Under the pieces are notes generated by a model, which made no database searches, was not told the DNA's origin, and worked only from the letters and a program-made list of their open reading frames with translations. A stretch of 64,000 nt of DNA from Oceanihabitans sediminis. Lineage in GTDB: Bacteria; Bacteroidota; Bacteroidia; Flavobacteriales; Flavobacteriaceae. The position numbers and the translations under genes were made by a program. This document shows positions 60,490-64,000 of the stretch, in pieces (position 1 is the stretch's first letter; the number at the start of each line of letters is the position of its first letter). Where the stretch lies: the NCBI RefSeq assembly GCF_003337215.1, contig NZ_QPIG01000003.1, positions 248,001 to 312,000 of the forward strand, given 5' to 3'.

Positions 60490-61240
60490 ATGAAGAAGAC
60501 ATATTATATTCCTTCCTTTTCATTTTATTATTTAATTTTTCAACGGAAGAAACTAAAGGAATTTATATTTCTTCTGAAGAACAAACTAGCTCAAACACAC
60601 AATCTATTGGAAGTTTGGCTAACTATATTTTATTTGGTAAAACTTTCAAAAGTTTAGTATTGGAGATTGTTTATGTTGCAGGATTTGATTCTAATGAATC
60701 TACTGTTTATAATTTAGTAGATTTTATAAGCCTAACTGAATAATAGTAGAAAAAAGTGCTTTAGCTTCTCCTCGTTTAGAGGCTTATTCTACACAAGACA
60801 TAGTAAGTGTTAAAATAGAAAATACTATAATACAGAAAATCAGATTACAGTTTGGGTTTTTATTGCAGATGCAAAATCGGCAAGTGACACGGAAAACAAC
60901 TATGTATTAGGTTCTGCTTATTGAAATACCCCCTTTGCAGTTTTTGAGGAAAGAATCCAAGAGCTAAGCAATAGTCCTTTAGAACCAAACAGAGTTGTTT
61001 TAGAAGCAACCGTTATGACTCATGAATTTGGTCATATTCTTGGCCAGACCAATTTAGGACCTGAAATGCAAACAAATCATGAAGACGAAACACATCCAAA
61101 ACATTGCAAAAAATCAAGGTTGTTTAATGTATTGGGCTACAGAATCCTCACAAGGAATGATAAACCTAGTAAATATATCATCGGCACCACAAATTGACAG
61201 CCAATGTATTGCTGATTTAACAGCCAACGGAGGTATATAA
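60490..61240 (+). pseudogene. degraded zinc metalloprotease gene (HEFGH)
   Basis: Reading across frames gives a former exported peptidase: a start near 60490 (MKKTYYI), then in other frames TEETKGIYISSEEQTSS, a segment ending at TAA/TAG near 60740, TENQITVWVFIADAKSASDT, NTPFAVFEERIQELSNS, ATVMTHEFGHILGQTNLG and finally a C-terminal part IDSQCIADLTANGGI. The zinc motif HEFGH is at 61021-61035. Disruptions are frame changes near 60540, 60740 and 60830, an in-frame TGA at 60922-60924 (probably a former Trp codon) and an extra A in the A6 run at 61107-61112. Confidence 0.85.
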
Positions 61241-61265
61241 CAAATTAATAAGTAAAGAAAACAAT

Positions 61266-61302
61266 ACAAATCAAAAAAAGCTGAACAATCATATGATTAT
61301 TC
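61266..61302 (-). terminator. terminator of gyrB
   Basis: The near-perfect palindrome AAAGCTGAA...TTCAGCTTT has an A run on its left side that gives a minus-strand U tail; it lies about 70 bases after the gyrB stop. Confidence 0.75.
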
Positions 61303-61369
61303 AGCTTTAAATAACAAATTTAATCCTTTAATAATCTGTATTTATTATTTAGGACTAGACAGACACTAA

Positions 61370-63343
<1,974 letters not shown>

Positions 63344-63436
63344 TTAATTAATTTGGTTTCCGTTTTGCAACGGAGTTCATGTGTTTTCTATGTTTTAAAA
63401 AAACTTTCTTGTAAAAAACATCGTTGGTCATTTTCA

Positions 63437-63461
63437 CAAAAAAATCCCGGACTTTTCGGGA
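63437..63461 (-). terminator. terminator-like hairpin at the 5' end of the gyrB leader
   Basis: Minus-strand TCCCG (63457-63461) and CGGGA (63445-63449) form a GC stem followed by a run of seven Us. It begins about seven bases after the start site predicted from the TATATTTG box at 63475 and lies 118 bases before the gyrB ATG, so it could attenuate gyrB or define a very short transcript. Confidence 0.55.
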
Positions 63462-63474
63462 CACCTGAACATAA

Positions 63475-63482
63475 CAAATATA
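63475..63482 (-). promoter_or_regulatory. -7 box TATATTTG upstream of gyrB
   Basis: A perfect minus-strand TAnnTTTG box gives a leader of about 150 nt for gyrB. The -33 element is unclear. The rest of 63320-63634 has no gene. Confidence 0.6.
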
Positions 63483-63621
63483 CAACTTTTTGACGCTATT
63501 TGAAAGCTTTTCAGCCTCTGAAACGGATAATTATCAACAATTGTTAATTATTTAAAAGTGTCTTAAATCGCCTAAAAAACACCTTAAATTTAATTTTAAC
63601 GATTTTTTACATTCTCGGAAT

Positions 63622-63658
63622 TGTAAAAAAAGACAAAATCCCGCAGAAGCGAGATTTT
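63622..63658 (-). terminator. terminator of asnB
   Basis: Arms at 63635-63644 and 63649-63658 pair over ten bases on the minus strand using one G-U pair (a mismatch on the plus strand), followed by a U run. Confidence 0.8.
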
Positions 63659-63704
63659 GAATAAAATAAACTAACCAATTTTAACTAAAAACAACCAAAT
63701 TCTT

Positions 63705-64000
63705 CTAGATTTTCACATAGGAATCTGCATGCACCTTCGCCACAGCTCTACCAGACGGATCATTCATGTTTTTAAACGCCTCATCCCATTCTAATGCTAT
63801 TTTGGTGCTACACGCTACACTTGGCTCTTGAGGAACGCTTAAAGCAGCTGCATCGCTTGGGAAATGATCTTCAAAAATTGTTCTATAATAATATTCTTCT
63901 TTATTTATTGGTGTTTGAATAGGATAACGGAATTTGGCATTTGCCATTTGCTCATCGCTTACTTCTTTTTCTACCAATGCTTTTAATGTATCTATCCAAC
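63705..64000 (-). CDS. asnB: asparagine synthetase B (glutamine-hydrolysing), C-terminus only
   Basis: The frame is open to the right edge and ends at 63705. The visible 97 residues (KFRYPIQTPINKEEYYYRTIFEDHFP, SVACSTKIALEWDEAF and NDPSGRAVAKVHADSY) match the C-terminal end of AsnB, which makes asparagine from aspartate, glutamine and ATP. The amidotransferase and most of the synthetase domain lie outside the window. The TTG at 63977 is internal, not a start. Confidence 0.9.
   Translation of the reverse strand, partial: WIDTLKALVEKEVSDEQMANAKFRYPIQTPINKEEYYYRTIFEDHFPSDAAALSVPQEPSVACSTKIALEWDEAFKNMNDPSGRAVAKVHADSYVKI

Overview
The window is a contiguous piece of a low-GC chromosome from the phylum Bacteroidetes, almost certainly a marine-type member of the family Flavobacteriaceae. 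The evidence is gene content (a type IX secretion system type B sorting domain, SecDF fusion, archaeal-type ProS, DUF4293, DUF1599 and BT_3928-family proteins, several SusC/FadL-like barrels) and Bacteroidetes promoters of the form TTTG-N19-TAnnTTTG in front of tRNAs and other genes. Most genes are ordinary housekeeping genes. No prophage, insertion sequence, CRISPR array or defence island was found.

Layout. 0-14.5 kb: fabH (cut by the left edge), a secreted S9D peptidase, htpG behind a probable sigma-54 promoter, a dihydrouridine synthase, an unrecognised protein with kinase-like motifs next to pyruvate carboxylase, MiaE-type tRNA hydroxylase, a DEAD-box helicase and a secreted protein. 14.5-19.4 kb: a VanX-like dipeptidase, a DoxX-like membrane protein, a secreted alpha/beta hydrolase flanked by two probable minus-strand structured RNAs, a DUF819 carrier, a DUF4369 lipoprotein and tRNA-Thr. 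19.4-27.4 kb: a minus-strand run with manA, a PTPS/QueD homologue, idi, clpS, prmA, tpiA, a TlpA-like lipoprotein, an orphan oligopeptide-type permease that seems to start at CTG, a BT_3928-type protein and DUF1599. 27.6-36.1 kb: folP, a lipoprotein, the diadenylate cyclase cdaA, an ABC exporter, truA, a phosphodiesterase, DUF4293, rho with a long disordered insert, rpsT and tRNA-Glu.

36.3-48 kb is mostly envelope: proS, a Tyr/Gly-rich lipoprotein with Pro-Arg repeats, an OmpP1/FadL-like barrel and a 2381-residue repetitive T9SS cell-surface protein. 48.2-57.6 kb: folE, cysS, yidD, lgt, a DUF192 lipoprotein, secDF and mdh. 57.7-61.3 kb is the only clearly decayed stretch: a barrel-type secreted protein is followed by the C-terminal half of a TonB-dependent receptor, joined head-to-head to the C-terminal part of a small exported protein, and by a metalloprotease pseudogene with several disabling changes. 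The window ends with gyrB and the C-terminus of asparagine synthetase B.

The observations most worth following are the pair of structured RNAs around the hydrolase at 15.9-16.9 kb, the kinase-like protein beside pyruvate carboxylase, the sigma-54-type promoter of htpG, the rearrangement junction near 60.13 kb and the terminator hairpin at the very 5' end of the gyrB leader. All functions are read from sequence motifs; no searches were run.
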